A stretch of DNA of 64,000 bases from Microbacterium hominis NBRC 15708. Its GTDB lineage: Bacteria > Actinomycetota > Actinomycetes > Actinomycetales > Microbacteriaceae. The DNA is taken from NCBI RefSeq assembly GCF_001592125.1, contig NZ_BCWI01000001.1, forward strand, positions 1-64,000, given 5' to 3'. Shown here piece by piece: positions 17,372 through 26,364 of the stretch (positions are counted from its first letter, which is position 1; each line of letters opens with the position of its first letter). The notes beneath the pieces were generated by a model. That model was not told the origin of the DNA, did not search any database, and was given only the letters and a program-made list of their open reading frames with translations. The position numbers and the translations under genes were made by a program.

Positions 17372-18384
17372 CCGGAACCGACGCGCTCTCCCTCGACGGC
17401 ATCTCACTGCTGCTGGTATGGACGGCGATCGCCACCTACCTGCTCGCGTTCATCGCGTACACCATCGACCTGGCCGGGCGCTCCGTCCCCGCCAGCGTCC
17501 CGCAGCGGGAGCCGGCCCTGGCCGGCGCTGCCGCACGGGCTGGCCAGCACACGGAGAACGCCCAGAGTCGGTCGGTGGACAGTGTTCGCACGCCGCCCGC
17601 GCAGCGGCAACGGCTGCTGTGGGCGCGGATCGGGACGTCGCTGACGGTCCTCGCGTTCCTGTTCCACCTGGCCGGCACCATCCTGCGCGGCATCGCCGCG
17701 GAGCGGGTGCCGTGGGCGAACATGTACGAGTTCGCGTTGACCGGCACGGTCCTGATCGTCGCCGTCTACCTGCTGGTGCTGCGCCGCTACGACCTCCGCT
17801 TCCTCGGTGCGTTCCTGATCGGCATGGTGGTGCTGCTGCTGGGTGGCGCGACGATCTCGTTCTACGTCGAGGTCGTTCCGCTGATGGATCCGCTCAAGAG
17901 CGTGTGGCTGGTCATCCACGTCTTCGTCGCCTCCCTGGCCACCGCCCTGTTCGCGATCGCCTGCGGCATCTCCATCACCCAGCTCCTGCAGGCCCGCCGG
18001 GAGCGCCGCGCCCGAGCATCTTCGGACACTGCCCGCGCAGCCGGTCCCGGGTTCCTGCGCACTCTGCCCACCGCCGACGTGCTCGAGTCCCTCGCGTACC
18101 GGTTCGCGATCGTGGGGTTCGTGTTCTGGACGTTCACCCTGATCGCCGGCGCGATCTGGGCCAACGACTCCTGGGGTCGCTACTGGGGCTTCGATGTCAA
18201 GGAGGTGTGGACGTTCGTGATCTGGGTGCTCTACGCCGGCTACATCCACGCCCGCGCGACCCGCGGCTGGCGCGGTACCCGCTCCGCCTGGCTGTCCATC
18301 ATCGGGTTCGTCGCGGTGCTGTTCAACTTCACGATCGTGAACATGTTCTTCCAGGGCCTGCACTCCTACTCCGGGCTCACCTGA
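17368..18384 (+). CDS. ccsB: Cytochrome c biogenesis protein CcsB (ResC), haem handling
   Basis: 338 residues, eight helices. The haem-handling WWD-type signature is present as WANDSWGRYWGFDVKEVW, and the histidines expected to hold haem are visible in LFHLAG, VIHVFVAS and LHSYSG. It partners ResB in system II. It starts at the ATG at 17368, overlapping the M23 gene. It is separated from resB by four genes, which is an unusual order. Confidence 0.92.
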   Translation: MTGTDALSLDGISLLLVWTAIATYLLAFIAYTIDLAGRSVPASVPQREPALAGAAARAGQHTENAQSRSVDSVRTPPAQRQRLLWARIGTSLTVLAFLFHLAGTILRGIAAERVPWANMYEFALTGTVLIVAVYLLVLRRYDLRFLGAFLIGMVVLLLGGATISFYVEVVPLMDPLKSVWLVIHVFVASLATALFAIACGISITQLLQARRERRARASSDTARAAGPGFLRTLPTADVLESLAYRFAIVGFVFWTFTLIAGAIWANDSWGRYWGFDVKEVWTFVIWVLYAGYIHARATRGWRGTRSAWLSIIGFVAVLFNFTIVNMFFQGLHSYSGLT

Positions 18385-18513
18385 CCCCGCACCCCTGCTC
18401 CGACCGCTTGCCCGAGCCGAAAGCACGCACATGACCCCGATACCCTCGATTCCCGCCACCACGCGTGCGGATACCACTGAACGCGGACAGCGGTCACTCC
18501 GACCGCGACAGGA

Positions 18514-20493
18514 ATGACTCCTCGCGTCTTGCGGGTCGCAGGGCCTGCGATCCTCGGCGGGGTCGCACTCATCGCCTTGGTCGGCGCGTTGTGGTCCGGT
18601 GGGGGTGCTGCGCAGCTCCCGCTCGGCGACGCCGGCCCTGTTGTGCGCTGGGGGCTTCCGGTCGCGAAACTGGTCGTGAATCTCGCCGCCGCGGGCATGG
18701 TCGGTGTGCTCGTGACCGCGTTGTTCACGCTGCGGTCCGGTGAGCGCGAGTTCGACGTCGCCCTCGATACCGCGTCGATCTCTGCTGCCCTGTTCACCGT
18801 GGCCGCGGGCGCGACCGGGTTCCTCACGTTTCTCAGCGTGTTCAACCCGGCCATCGACGCAGGCCCCCAGTTCGGTGCCCAGCTCGGCCGGTTCCTCGTC
18901 GAGCTCGAGGTCGGCAGGACATGGCTGATCACGATGGTCGCCGGCGCCGCCCTCACCGTCCTGACCTTCGCCGTGCGGTCCTGGGTCGGGACGCTTCTGG
19001 TCGCCCTGGTGGCGGTGGCATCGCTCGTGCCGATGGGCACGCAGGGGCACTCCGGCGACGACGCCTTCCACCACGAGGCGATGATGGCGCTCATCCTGCA
19101 CATCATCGGCGCCGCGGTGTGGCTCGGCGGGCTCCTGCTGCTCATCGCCGTCCGTCCAGTCCTCGACCGCGGTCGCATCCCCGATGTCGTCGCCCGCTAC
19201 TCGAGCATCGCTCTAGCCGCGTTCGTGCTCGTCGCCATGTCCGGCACGGTGCGCGCCGCCATCGGCTTGCAGGAGTGGTCCGATCTGCTCTCGCCCTATG
19301 GCGCGATCCTGGGCGTCAAGGTCGTCGCGCTCGTCGGCCTCGGCCTCTTCGGGGCGTGGTACCGCACCCGCCTGATCGGCAGGATGCGCAGCTCCGACGC
19401 GGCATCCCGCCCTTTCTGGATGCTCATCGCGTTCGAGCTGGCACTGATGGGTGTGGCCAGCGGCGCCGCCGCAGCGCTGGCCCGCACCCCGCCACCGAAC
19501 CCGGCCCCGCTTCCCGAGATCCCCTCGCCGGCAGAACGCCTCACCGGTGCGCCGCTGCCCCCGGAGCTCACGATCGAACGGTGGGTCACCGCGTGGAACG
19601 TGGACATGTTGTGGGCGGTGCTCGCCGGGTTCGCGATCTTCTTCTACCTCGCCGGGGTGTGGCGGCTGCGCCGCCGGGGCGACGCGTGGCCGGTGTATCG
19701 CACGATCATGTGGGTCGCTGGCATGGTGCTGCTGGTCTGGGTCACCGGCGGAGTCGTCAACGTCTACCAGGACTACCTGTTCAGCATGCACATGGTGGGC
19801 CACATGCTGCTCACGATGGCGATCCCGGTGCTGCTGGTCGCCGGCGCCCCGGTGACGCTCGCCGCCCGGGCGATCCGCAAACGCGATGACGGCACCCGCG
19901 GCGGGCGCGAGTGGATCCTGTGGGCGGTGCATTCGCCCGTCGCCCGCATCCTGACGAACCCGTTCGTCGCGGCCGCCCTGTTCATCAGCTCACTGTGGGT
20001 GTTCTATTACACCGACCTGTTCCGCTGGTCGCTGTACGACCACCTCGGCCATCAGTGGATGATCGCGCACTTCCTCATCACCGGCTACCTGTTCGCGCTC
20101 TCCCTGATCGGTGTCGACCCGGTGCCGTGGCGGCTTCCCTACGCCGGCAGGCTGCTGCTGCTCATCGGCGTGATGGCGATGCACGCGTTCTTCGGCATCG
20201 CCATCATGATGCAGTCGGGGCTCATGGTCGCCGACTGGTTCGGGTCGATGGGTCGCACCTGGGGTGCCACACCGCTCGAGGATCAGTACACCGGCGGCGG
20301 CATCGCGTGGTCGATCGGCGAGATCCCCACCCTGATTCTCGCGATCACGGTCGCGATCCAGTGGAGCCGCAGTGACGTGCGCGAGGCCAAGCGCCGCGAC
20401 CGGCACGCCGACCGCACCGGCGAAGCCGAACTCGAGGCCTACAACGCACGCCTCACCGAGCTCGCCGACCGCGATGCTCGCAGCCGCAGATAG
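18514..20493 (+). CDS. CopD-CtaG fusion membrane protein
   Basis: 659 residues and about 15 helices. The first half resembles CopD/YcnJ copper-import domains (HHEAMMALILHIIGAAVWLGG near residue 190); the second half, after a proline-rich linker (about residues 320-345), is a CtaG-type domain with MHMVGHMLLTMAIPVLLV, MHAFFGIAIMM and WSIGEIPTLIL. Such fusions are known in actinobacteria. It should move copper across the membrane or pass it to oxidase assembly. A 129-base gap separates it from ccsB, the longest within the operon. Confidence 0.88.
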   Translation: MTPRVLRVAGPAILGGVALIALVGALWSGGGAAQLPLGDAGPVVRWGLPVAKLVVNLAAAGMVGVLVTALFTLRSGEREFDVALDTASISAALFTVAAGATGFLTFLSVFNPAIDAGPQFGAQLGRFLVELEVGRTWLITMVAGAALTVLTFAVRSWVGTLLVALVAVASLVPMGTQGHSGDDAFHHEAMMALILHIIGAAVWLGGLLLLIAVRPVLDRGRIPDVVARYSSIALAAFVLVAMSGTVRAAIGLQEWSDLLSPYGAILGVKVVALVGLGLFGAWYRTRLIGRMRSSDAASRPFWMLIAFELALMGVASGAAAALARTPPPNPAPLPEIPSPAERLTGAPLPPELTIERWVTAWNVDMLWAVLAGFAIFFYLAGVWRLRRRGDAWPVYRTIMWVAGMVLLVWVTGGVVNVYQDYLFSMHMVGHMLLTMAIPVLLVAGAPVTLAARAIRKRDDGTRGGREWILWAVHSPVARILTNPFVAAALFISSLWVFYYTDLFRWSLYDHLGHQWMIAHFLITGYLFALSLIGVDPVPWRLPYAGRLLLLIGVMAMHAFFGIAIMMQSGLMVADWFGSMGRTWGATPLEDQYTGGGIAWSIGEIPTLILAITVAIQWSRSDVREAKRRDRHADRTGEAELEAYNARLTELADRDARSRR

Positions 20494-20503
20494 GGCGCAC
20501 TAC

Positions 20504-20899
20504 GTGACGACGAAGGAAGAGCTCGCCGACCGCTACGGCCGGGGACCGCGGCCCATCCGCCGCCACGTGTTCAGGGTCACCGTCGCGACGGTGGCAATCC
20601 TGTCTGTCGCCGGGCTTTCGTGGCTGACTGTCTCGAACTCGCTCGACGACGTCGGATTCGACGAGACCGGATACGAGTTGGTCGATGCGCGCACCGTGAC
20701 CGTGTCCTTCCAAGCCACCCCTCCCGCTGGTACGTCGTTCGCGTGTGCTGTGCAGGCATTGGATGAGGACTTCGGCATCGTCGGTTGGCGTGTCATCGAG
20801 TACCCCGCGTCCGAGGAGATCACACGAGCACTCGTGGAGACCATCCCGACCGTCGCGCAGGCAACGACCGGTACCGTGCAATCCTGCTGGGCCACATAG
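20504..20899 (+). CDS. DUF4307 membrane protein
   Basis: 131 residues from a GTG (VTTKEELADRYG), the expected beginning for this family; an ATG at 20474 would overlap the upstream gene. One membrane helix (about residues 24-44) is followed by an extracytoplasmic domain with VGWRVIEYP and a late CW motif. DUF4307 proteins are actinobacterial and of unknown function. It ends the operon and converges on the P1B-4 ATPase. Confidence 0.75.
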   Translation: MTTKEELADRYGRGPRPIRRHVFRVTVATVAILSVAGLSWLTVSNSLDDVGFDETGYELVDARTVTVSFQATPPAGTSFACAVQALDEDFGIVGWRVIEYPASEEITRALVETIPTVAQATTGTVQSCWAT

Positions 20900-20938
20900 C
20901 CACCCAAGGGAGGCCGTCCCCTGCGCCGGCTGAGTCTC

Positions 20939-22975
20939 TCAAGCAGTGGGCCTGTCTTCGTGGTCGATACCGTGATGCTCCTTGCCGCGCTCGAAGTTGA
21001 GCAGGCGGAGTGCGTTGCCGACGACGACCAGGGTGGAGCCTTCGTGGATGAGCACGACCGCGCCGATGTTCAGGCCGAGGAAGGTGGCGAGGATGAGGAA
21101 CGCGACGATCGCGAGGCTGGCGATGAGGTTCTGCCGGATGATGCGGCTGGTGGCGCGGCTGAGCCGCACCGCGAACGGGACGCGACCGAGATCGTCGCTC
21201 ATCAGCGCGATGTCGCAGGTCTCCAACGCGACGGTGGAGCCGGCGGCGCCCATCGCGATGCCGACGTCGGCGCGCGCCATCGCGGGGGCGTCGTTGACGC
21301 CGTCGCCGACCATCGCGATCGGTCGGTGGGTTTCGGCGAGGCGGGTAATCTGAGCGACTTTGTCCTCGGGGAGCAGCTCGCCGATCGCGGTGTCGACGCC
21401 GACCTCCCGGCCGACCGCGTCGGCGACGCGCTGGTTGTCGCCGGAGATCATCACGAGCTGCCCCACGTTCGCGCCCCGGAGTGCACGGAGCACCTGGGCG
21501 GATTCCGCTCGGGAGGCATCCATCACGCCGACGATGCCGAGGAACCGGTCGCCACGGCGCACGATCATCAGCGTCTGCCCGGAGTCCCGCGCCTCCGTGT
21601 ACGCGTCGGCCAGTGTGCCGGTCAGCGGAACCTGCTGCTCGTCGAACATGCGCAGGTTGCCGACATCGACCCGCTCGCCGTCGATCGTCGCCGTGACGCC
21701 ACGCCCGACGACCGCGTTCAGGTCCGTCGCGGTGAGGCGCTCGGTCTGGGGGACACGAGGTTCGAGGTCGCGGACGATCGCCTCGGCCAGCGGGTGATCG
21801 CTGAGCGCTTCAACGGCAACCAGAGTGCGGATCAGCTCGGACTCGGGGACATCGGCAGCAGGCGTGACGGACGTCACCCGGGGGGCACCCCAGGTCAGGG
21901 TGCCAGTCTTGTCGAACGCCATCGCCTTGACCCGTCCGAGCGTCTCAAGCGGGGCGCCGCCCTTGACGAGCACGCCGGCACGCGCAGCACGGGCCACACC
22001 CGCCAGCACCGCGGCCGGGGTCGCGATCGCGAGAGCGCAGGGGCTGGCGGCGACGAGCACCGTCATGGCGAGGTAGAACGCGTCGGGGAACGGTTGCGCG
22101 AACGCGAGCCAGGAGATCAGGAGCGTACCGGCGACCCCGAGGATCACGGCGGGCACGTACCAACGCTGGAACCGGTCGATGAACTGCTGTGTGGGGGAGG
22201 CGGCCTGGTCGGCGGAGCGGACGAGCTCGACGACCTTGCTGAGCGTCGAGTCCGCGGCGGTCGCGGTGACCTCGACCTCGAGCACGCCGGACCCGTTCAC
22301 GGTGCCGGCGAACACCCGGTTCGCGGCGGGCAGGGTGTCGACGGTGCGCATCGCCCGCTCCGGGTCGGCCACCGGCTCCTTCTCCACCGGAATCGACTCC
22401 CCGGTGACCGCGGACTGATCCACCGCGGACACCCCGGAGATCACGAACCCGTCTGAGGGAATGCGGGAGTTCGGGCGGATGACGACGATGTCGCTGACGA
22501 CGATCTCCTCCACCGGCACCTCCACCGGCTCGTCCCCGCCGCGGCGCACCAGGGCGCTGCGGGGAGCGAGCTCGGCCAGGGACTCGATGGACTTGCTGGC
22601 ACGGCTGAGGGCGTACTCCTCGAGCGCGTGGCCGAGGCTGAACAGGAACAGCAGCACCGCCCCCTCCGCCCACCGGCCGATGAGGGCGGCGCCGATGGCG
22701 GCCACCAGCATGAGGAAGTCGACCTCGAACTTCCCTCGCATCGTCGAAGCGATCGCGGTGCGGAACGTGAAAAACCCGCCAAAGAAGTAGGTGGCGAGGA
22801 AGAACACCAACGGCCACCCGAGCAGCGGCAGCCCCAACGCGAACTCGGCGATCATCCCGCCGGCGTAGGTCACGCCCGCGGCGATCGCGAACCACAACTC
22901 CCACCGGGCCGAACCGTGGGAATGGTCGTGCGTCTCCGCAGCGGGCGCGGTAGTCGTCGGGGAGAAAGCAGTCAT
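20939..22975 (-). CDS. P1B-4-type metal ATPase (Zn/Co/Ni/Fe export family)
   Basis: 678 residues from the ATG at 22975. No N-terminal metal domain, only a short histidine-rich stretch (HDHSHGS). Motifs: TGES, SPC in the channel helix, DKTGT, HP (SDHPLAEA), GDGVNDAP and HEGST in the last helix. SPC plus HEGST defines the P1B-4 (CtpD/CoaT) group. It faces an NmtR/CzrA-type repressor across a shared operator, so it is the likely target of that regulator. An in-frame ATG at 22993 is an alternative start. Confidence 0.9.
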   Translation of the reverse strand: MTAFSPTTTAPAAETHDHSHGSARWELWFAIAAGVTYAGGMIAEFALGLPLLGWPLVFFLATYFFGGFFTFRTAIASTMRGKFEVDFLMLVAAIGAALIGRWAEGAVLLFLFSLGHALEEYALSRASKSIESLAELAPRSALVRRGGDEPVEVPVEEIVVSDIVVIRPNSRIPSDGFVISGVSAVDQSAVTGESIPVEKEPVADPERAMRTVDTLPAANRVFAGTVNGSGVLEVEVTATAADSTLSKVVELVRSADQAASPTQQFIDRFQRWYVPAVILGVAGTLLISWLAFAQPFPDAFYLAMTVLVAASPCALAIATPAAVLAGVARAARAGVLVKGGAPLETLGRVKAMAFDKTGTLTWGAPRVTSVTPAADVPESELIRTLVAVEALSDHPLAEAIVRDLEPRVPQTERLTATDLNAVVGRGVTATIDGERVDVGNLRMFDEQQVPLTGTLADAYTEARDSGQTLMIVRRGDRFLGIVGVMDASRAESAQVLRALRGANVGQLVMISGDNQRVADAVGREVGVDTAIGELLPEDKVAQITRLAETHRPIAMVGDGVNDAPAMARADVGIAMGAAGSTVALETCDIALMSDDLGRVPFAVRLSRATSRIIRQNLIASLAIVAFLILATFLGLNIGAVVLIHEGSTLVVVGNALRLLNFERGKEHHGIDHEDRPTA

Positions 22976-22996
22976 GCGACCAGGATACATCACAAG

Positions 22997-23033
22997 ATCA
23001 TGATATGTTGTAGTTGTGAATGATTATCGTGAT
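22997..23033. promoter_or_regulatory. Divergent operator between the P1B-4 ATPase and its repressor
   Basis: ATCATGATA (22997-23005) and TATCGTGAT (23025-23033) form an inverted repeat with 8 of 9 matches across 19 bases. The left arm is itself an 8-bp palindrome (ATCATGAT). It lies between the two divergent starts, where a metal-responsive ArsR-family repressor would bind. Confidence 0.6.
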
Positions 23034-23044
23034 CGGAGGGCACA

Positions 23045-23386
23045 ATGGTGAGCATGGTCGGTAGCGAGACGCGTCGGGAAGCAGGTTCCCTATCCGTGGC
23101 GGATGCCGAGCGGCTCGCCGAGATCATGCAAGCGCTGGCCTCGCCTGTGCGGCTGCGCATCCTGAGCACGCTGCGCGCACGGCCGAGCACGGTCACCGAG
23201 CTCGGCGAGCACTTGCAGCTTGGCCAGACGACCGTGTCGAACCATCTTCGGCTGTTGCGGCACCTCAGCCTCGTCACCGGGAGCCGAGACGGCCGGCACA
23301 TCCATTACTCGCTCTTCGACGATCACGTCTCCGAACTGCTCGAGGAAGCTATCGGTCACCTCGAGCACCTGCCGCGCGGAGGGTGA
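23045..23386 (+). CDS. NmtR/CzrA-type metal-sensing ArsR-family repressor
   Basis: 113 residues. The winged helix includes QTTVSNHLRLLRHL. The last helix carries D92, H94, H105 and H108, with offsets 0, 2, 13 and 16: the same spacing as the alpha5 metal site of NmtR (Ni/Co) and CzrA (Zn/Co). It should repress itself and the divergent P1B-4 ATPase and release DNA on binding Zn, Co or Ni. ATG 23045 has GGAGGG upstream. The six-coordinate NmtR versus four-coordinate CzrA state cannot be decided from these four residues. Confidence 0.85.
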   Translation: MVSMVGSETRREAGSLSVADAERLAEIMQALASPVRLRILSTLRARPSTVTELGEHLQLGQTTVSNHLRLLRHLSLVTGSRDGRHIHYSLFDDHVSELLEEAIGHLEHLPRGG

Positions 23387-23520
23387 TGTAGGTCAAGGGC
23401 ATCCGAGCCCCACGCAGGAAGGAGTGTAGGAATTCGTCGCTTCCGCGCGGTGTCGCCATTTCCGAAAGGGAACCTACACGGGATAGCGCCAACGCCGGCC
23501 GGACACCCCGCTCACATAGA

Positions 23521-23847
23521 ATGCGGTCGATGCATGCGACGCGACCTCTTCCCGAGCCTGACGTCCCCCCGCTGGGGCGGTCGGCGGCGGAGCAGTTGTC
23601 ACGGACGCTGCGAGTGGTGGCCGACCCGACTCGCCTGCAGCTGCTCAGCGTGATCCTCGGCTCCACGCAGCGTCGCGCCACGATCGGGCAGCTGGCGGAC
23701 GTGCTGGGCTTGACGCAACCGACCGTGACGCACCATGTGCGGATCCTCGTCGAGGACGGCGTCTTGGTCCGCGAGCAGCAGGGCAAGTTCGTATGGCTCT
23801 CGGTGCGAGAAGAGCGTCGCACGGCGATCGAGGACTTGCTGCGATGA
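23521..23847 (+). CDS. ArsR-family regulator upstream of arsC
   Basis: 108 residues (99 if the leaderless-looking ATG at 23530 is used; a TAGAAT -10-like hexamer lies at 23517-23522). The winged helix has VVADPTRLQLLSVI and QPTVTHHVRILVEDG. No cysteine pair is visible, so it does not use the standard ArsR arsenite site. It overlaps the arsC-like gene (ATGA). The half-site ACATAGAA in its promoter (23514-23521) also occurs upstream of pstS, hinting at shared control. Confidence 0.75.
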   Translation: MRSMHATRPLPEPDVPPLGRSAAEQLSRTLRVVADPTRLQLLSVILGSTQRRATIGQLADVLGLTQPTVTHHVRILVEDGVLVREQQGKFVWLSVREERRTAIEDLLR

Positions 23848-24812
23848 CGACCCCGACCGGGATCCACAGGGTCGGCCGGCCGCTGGATGCCGAGGAAGCG
23901 GGGGAGCGGGCAGCGCAAGCCGCGGTGCTCGGCGACACGCTCAATCTCCGCGTCCTCAGCGCGATCGCCGCAGGAGCCCCCGCTGCCCAGCTGCCCGAGA
24001 TCCTGCACGTCGCGGCCGAACGCGCCGAGACGGCGATCGAGGCGTTGCGCGCCGCCGGCATCATCCATCACGAGCCCGACACCGGCTGGACACTGACCGC
24101 TCGAGCCTGGGTGCGGTTCGGCCGGCTCCTGGCCGCCGCGCCCCCGCAGGGCATCCCGCTCCCGCCGCCGGCGTCGCTGACGGCGCTTCCGGTCGCGGTG
24201 GAGAGCGTGGCCCGAGATCTCGCGTATCGGTTCAGCTCCACGTTCAGCGCGGAGACGGTCTCCCGCTACATGGCGGAGAGCTACCTTCTGCTCAGCCAGC
24301 GTGCACAGGTACGCACGCACTTGGCAGCGCTCACCGCACGGTATGCGGCGGAGCGGCTATCCGCACTCGCCTCTGCCAAAGGGCTGGTGCTGCGTGGCAC
24401 ACCGGAAGTGTTGTTCGTGTGCGTGCAGAACGCGGGCCGGTCGCAGCTGGCCGCAGCGTATCTGCGGCATCTGGCCGGCGATGCGGTGCATGTGCGCACG
24501 GCGGGGTCGGAGCCGGCGGCGGAGGTTCACCCGCGGATCGCGGAGTCGCTGGCCGAGGTCGGCGTCCCCGCCACGGACGACTACCCCAAGCCGCTCACCG
24601 ACGAGGTCGTGCAGGCTGCGGACTACGTGGTCACGATGGGCTGCGGCGACGCCTGCCCGGTCTACCCCGGCCGGCGCTACCTGGATTGGGATCTCGACGA
24701 CCCGCTCACTCTGGACGAGCCGGGCCTACGACGGGTGCGCGACGAGATCCGGGGACGGGTGGAAGGGCTGCTCGTCGACCTCGGGTTCGCCGATCACGAC
24801 GCGAGTCGGTAA
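23844..24812 (+). CDS. HTH-fused arsenate reductase (low-molecular-weight phosphatase type)
   Basis: 322 residues in three parts: an N-terminal winged-helix-like domain (about residues 20-95), the three-helix bundle found ahead of many actinobacterial arsenate reductases (ARDLAYRFSSTFSAETVSRY), and a C-terminal low-molecular-weight phosphatase fold. The loop CVQNAGRS fits CX5R, and MGCGDACPVYPGRR carries the further cysteines. It should reduce As(V), probably with mycothiol. The fused DNA-binding-like part is unusual. It is coupled to the arsR-type gene and runs head-on into the pst-linked regulator, overlapping it by 19 bases. Confidence 0.82.
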   Translation: MTTPTGIHRVGRPLDAEEAGERAAQAAVLGDTLNLRVLSAIAAGAPAAQLPEILHVAAERAETAIEALRAAGIIHHEPDTGWTLTARAWVRFGRLLAAAPPQGIPLPPPASLTALPVAVESVARDLAYRFSSTFSAETVSRYMAESYLLLSQRAQVRTHLAALTARYAAERLSALASAKGLVLRGTPEVLFVCVQNAGRSQLAAAYLRHLAGDAVHVRTAGSEPAAEVHPRIAESLAEVGVPATDDYPKPLTDEVVQAADYVVTMGCGDACPVYPGRRYLDWDLDDPLTLDEPGLRRVRDEIRGRVEGLLVDLGFADHDASR

Positions 24813-25486
24813 CCGAGGCCTCGGACGGTCTCGATCGGAGGATTCGGTGATGCGCCCGCTTCGGAGAGACGCATCCTGATCCGTTTGATCGCGACACGGA
24901 TGGAGGCGATGGGGTCAGTGGCCGTGCCGGCGTACTCCACGGCGAGTTGCTCGAGCGTGGCGATGTAGGGGTGCGCGCGGGTCAGGGCGAGCAGGATCGA
25001 GAACTCCCGCAACGTGACCTCGATCGGCACGTCTCCCCAGTACACCTTGTGCCGGCCGGGGTCGACGGTGAGCTCACCGACGCAGACTGCTTCGATGTCC
25101 TCTTGTGCTGTCTGCGGAAGCCGCTTCATCGCGGCGCGCAGACGATCCGGGGTGAGCGGGAGATCAACGCTCGAGCGGATGCCGGCGGCGATCCCGGCTC
25201 GCATCGCGTCGGCGGCGTCGCCGGTCCCGAGGCCGAGGATCACATCAGGGCCGCACATGCCGACCGCCAGGTCGAGGATGCTGGACAGCGGCATCGTGTC
25301 ACAGTCGGAGGAGACGATGAGGACCGCGCCGGGGTCGTGGGCGACCTCGAGCAGGGCGTCCAGGAGATCTCTGTGGGTCACCACCGAGTACCCGAAGTGC
25401 CGGTACTCGGCGGCGGTGCCTCGGATGTCGAAATCGGGCGAGAGCAGCACGGCGGTCGTGATGCCGTGCAGCGGTGCGATGCTCAT
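24794..25486 (-). CDS. OmpR/PhoB-type response-regulator-like protein with degenerate receiver
   Basis: 230 residues. The C-terminal winged helix (about 135-228) is of the OmpR/PhoB type ([45 protein letters not shown]). The N-terminal receiver-like domain lacks the acidic pair after strand 1 (VLLSPDFD) and has [11 protein letters not shown] where the phosphorylated DxxxP would be, so normal phosphorylation is doubtful. It is the last gene of the pst operon (four-base overlap with pstB) and may regulate phosphate or arsenate uptake by sensing something else. No histidine kinase is adjacent. Confidence 0.7.
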   Translation of the reverse strand: MSIAPLHGITTAVLLSPDFDIRGTAAEYRHFGYSVVTHRDLLDALLEVAHDPGAVLIVSSDCDTMPLSSILDLAVGMCGPDVILGLGTGDAADAMRAGIAAGIRSSVDLPLTPDRLRAAMKRLPQTAQEDIEAVCVGELTVDPGRHKVYWGDVPIEVTLREFSILLALTRAHPYIATLEQLAVEYAGTATDPIASIRVAIKRIRMRLSEAGASPNPPIETVRGLGYRLAS

Positions 25487-26349
25487 CCGAACCTGCCGCT
25501 GATGTAGTCCTCGGTGCGCTGGTCGGCCGGCTGCTCGAACAGCTTGCTGGTGAAGTCGTACTCGACGAGCACCCCGGTGCGATCACCCGTAGTCTCGTCG
25601 GCCAGGGCGGTGAAAAACGCGGTGCGGTCGGCCACCCGCGCGGCCTGCTGCATGTTGTGGGTGACGATCACGATCGTGTACTCGCCGCGCAGCTCGTGCA
25701 TCAGGTCTTCGATCTTGGTGGTCGCGATCGGGTCCAGCGCCGAGCAGGGCTCGTCCATGAGGATCACTTCGGGCTGCACGGCGATGGTGCGGGCTATGCA
25801 CAGGCGCTGCTGCTGCCCGCCGGAGAGCCCGAACGCGGACTGCTTGAGCTTGTCCTTGACCTCGTCCCACAGCGCCGCCTTACTGAGCGCCTCCTCGACG
25901 AGATCATCCATCGAGGAGACCTTCATCCCGGTGACGCGGGGACCGTAGGCGATGTTGTCGTAGATCGACTTGGGGAACGGGTTGGGCTTCTGGAACACCA
26001 TGCCGATGCGGCGGCGGACCTCGATCGCATCGACGTCCTTGGCGTAAATGTCCTCGTCGTTGAAGGTGATCGAGCCCTCCACGCGGGCACCCTCGACCAG
26101 GTCGTTCATCCGGTTCAGGGAGCGCAGCACGGTGGACTTGCCGCACCCGGAAGGGCCGATCAACGCGGTGATCTCCTGTTTGCGGAAGGCCAGGCTGACC
26201 CCAGTGACGGCGCGGAACGAGCCGTAGAAGATGTTCACGTCCTGGCAGTCGATGACGGTCGGCGGCTCGTAGAACAACGAATACGAGCGGCCGAGGGCGC
26301 CGGTGTCGAAGTGCATGCTGGGGTGCGTGGCGGTGGTGTCGTCGTTCAT
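25483..26349 (-). CDS. pstB: Phosphate ABC transporter ATPase PstB
   Basis: 288 residues. Walker [10 protein letters not shown], signature LSGGQQQR, Walker [14 protein letters not shown] and the H-loop THNMQQ are all present, with the PstB hallmark [14 protein letters not shown]. It energises high-affinity phosphate import with PstA, PstC and PstS. A long N-terminal extension (about 35 residues) precedes the usual start. In an arsenic gene cluster such a Pst system may favour phosphate over arsenate (inference). Confidence 0.93.
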   Translation of the reverse strand: MNDDTTATHPSMHFDTGALGRSYSLFYEPPTVIDCQDVNIFYGSFRAVTGVSLAFRKQEITALIGPSGCGKSTVLRSLNRMNDLVEGARVEGSITFNDEDIYAKDVDAIEVRRRIGMVFQKPNPFPKSIYDNIAYGPRVTGMKVSSMDDLVEEALSKAALWDEVKDKLKQSAFGLSGGQQQRLCIARTIAVQPEVILMDEPCSALDPIATTKIEDLMHELRGEYTIVIVTHNMQQAARVADRTAFFTALADETTGDRTGVLVEYDFTSKLFEQPADQRTEDYISGRFG

Positions 26350-26364
26350 GTCGGGGCCTTTCGA

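Noticed and set aside
14573..17407. 944-residue leftward open frame over the M23 and lnt genes
   Set aside because: Antisense composition; the rightward genes have clear motifs and overlaps.
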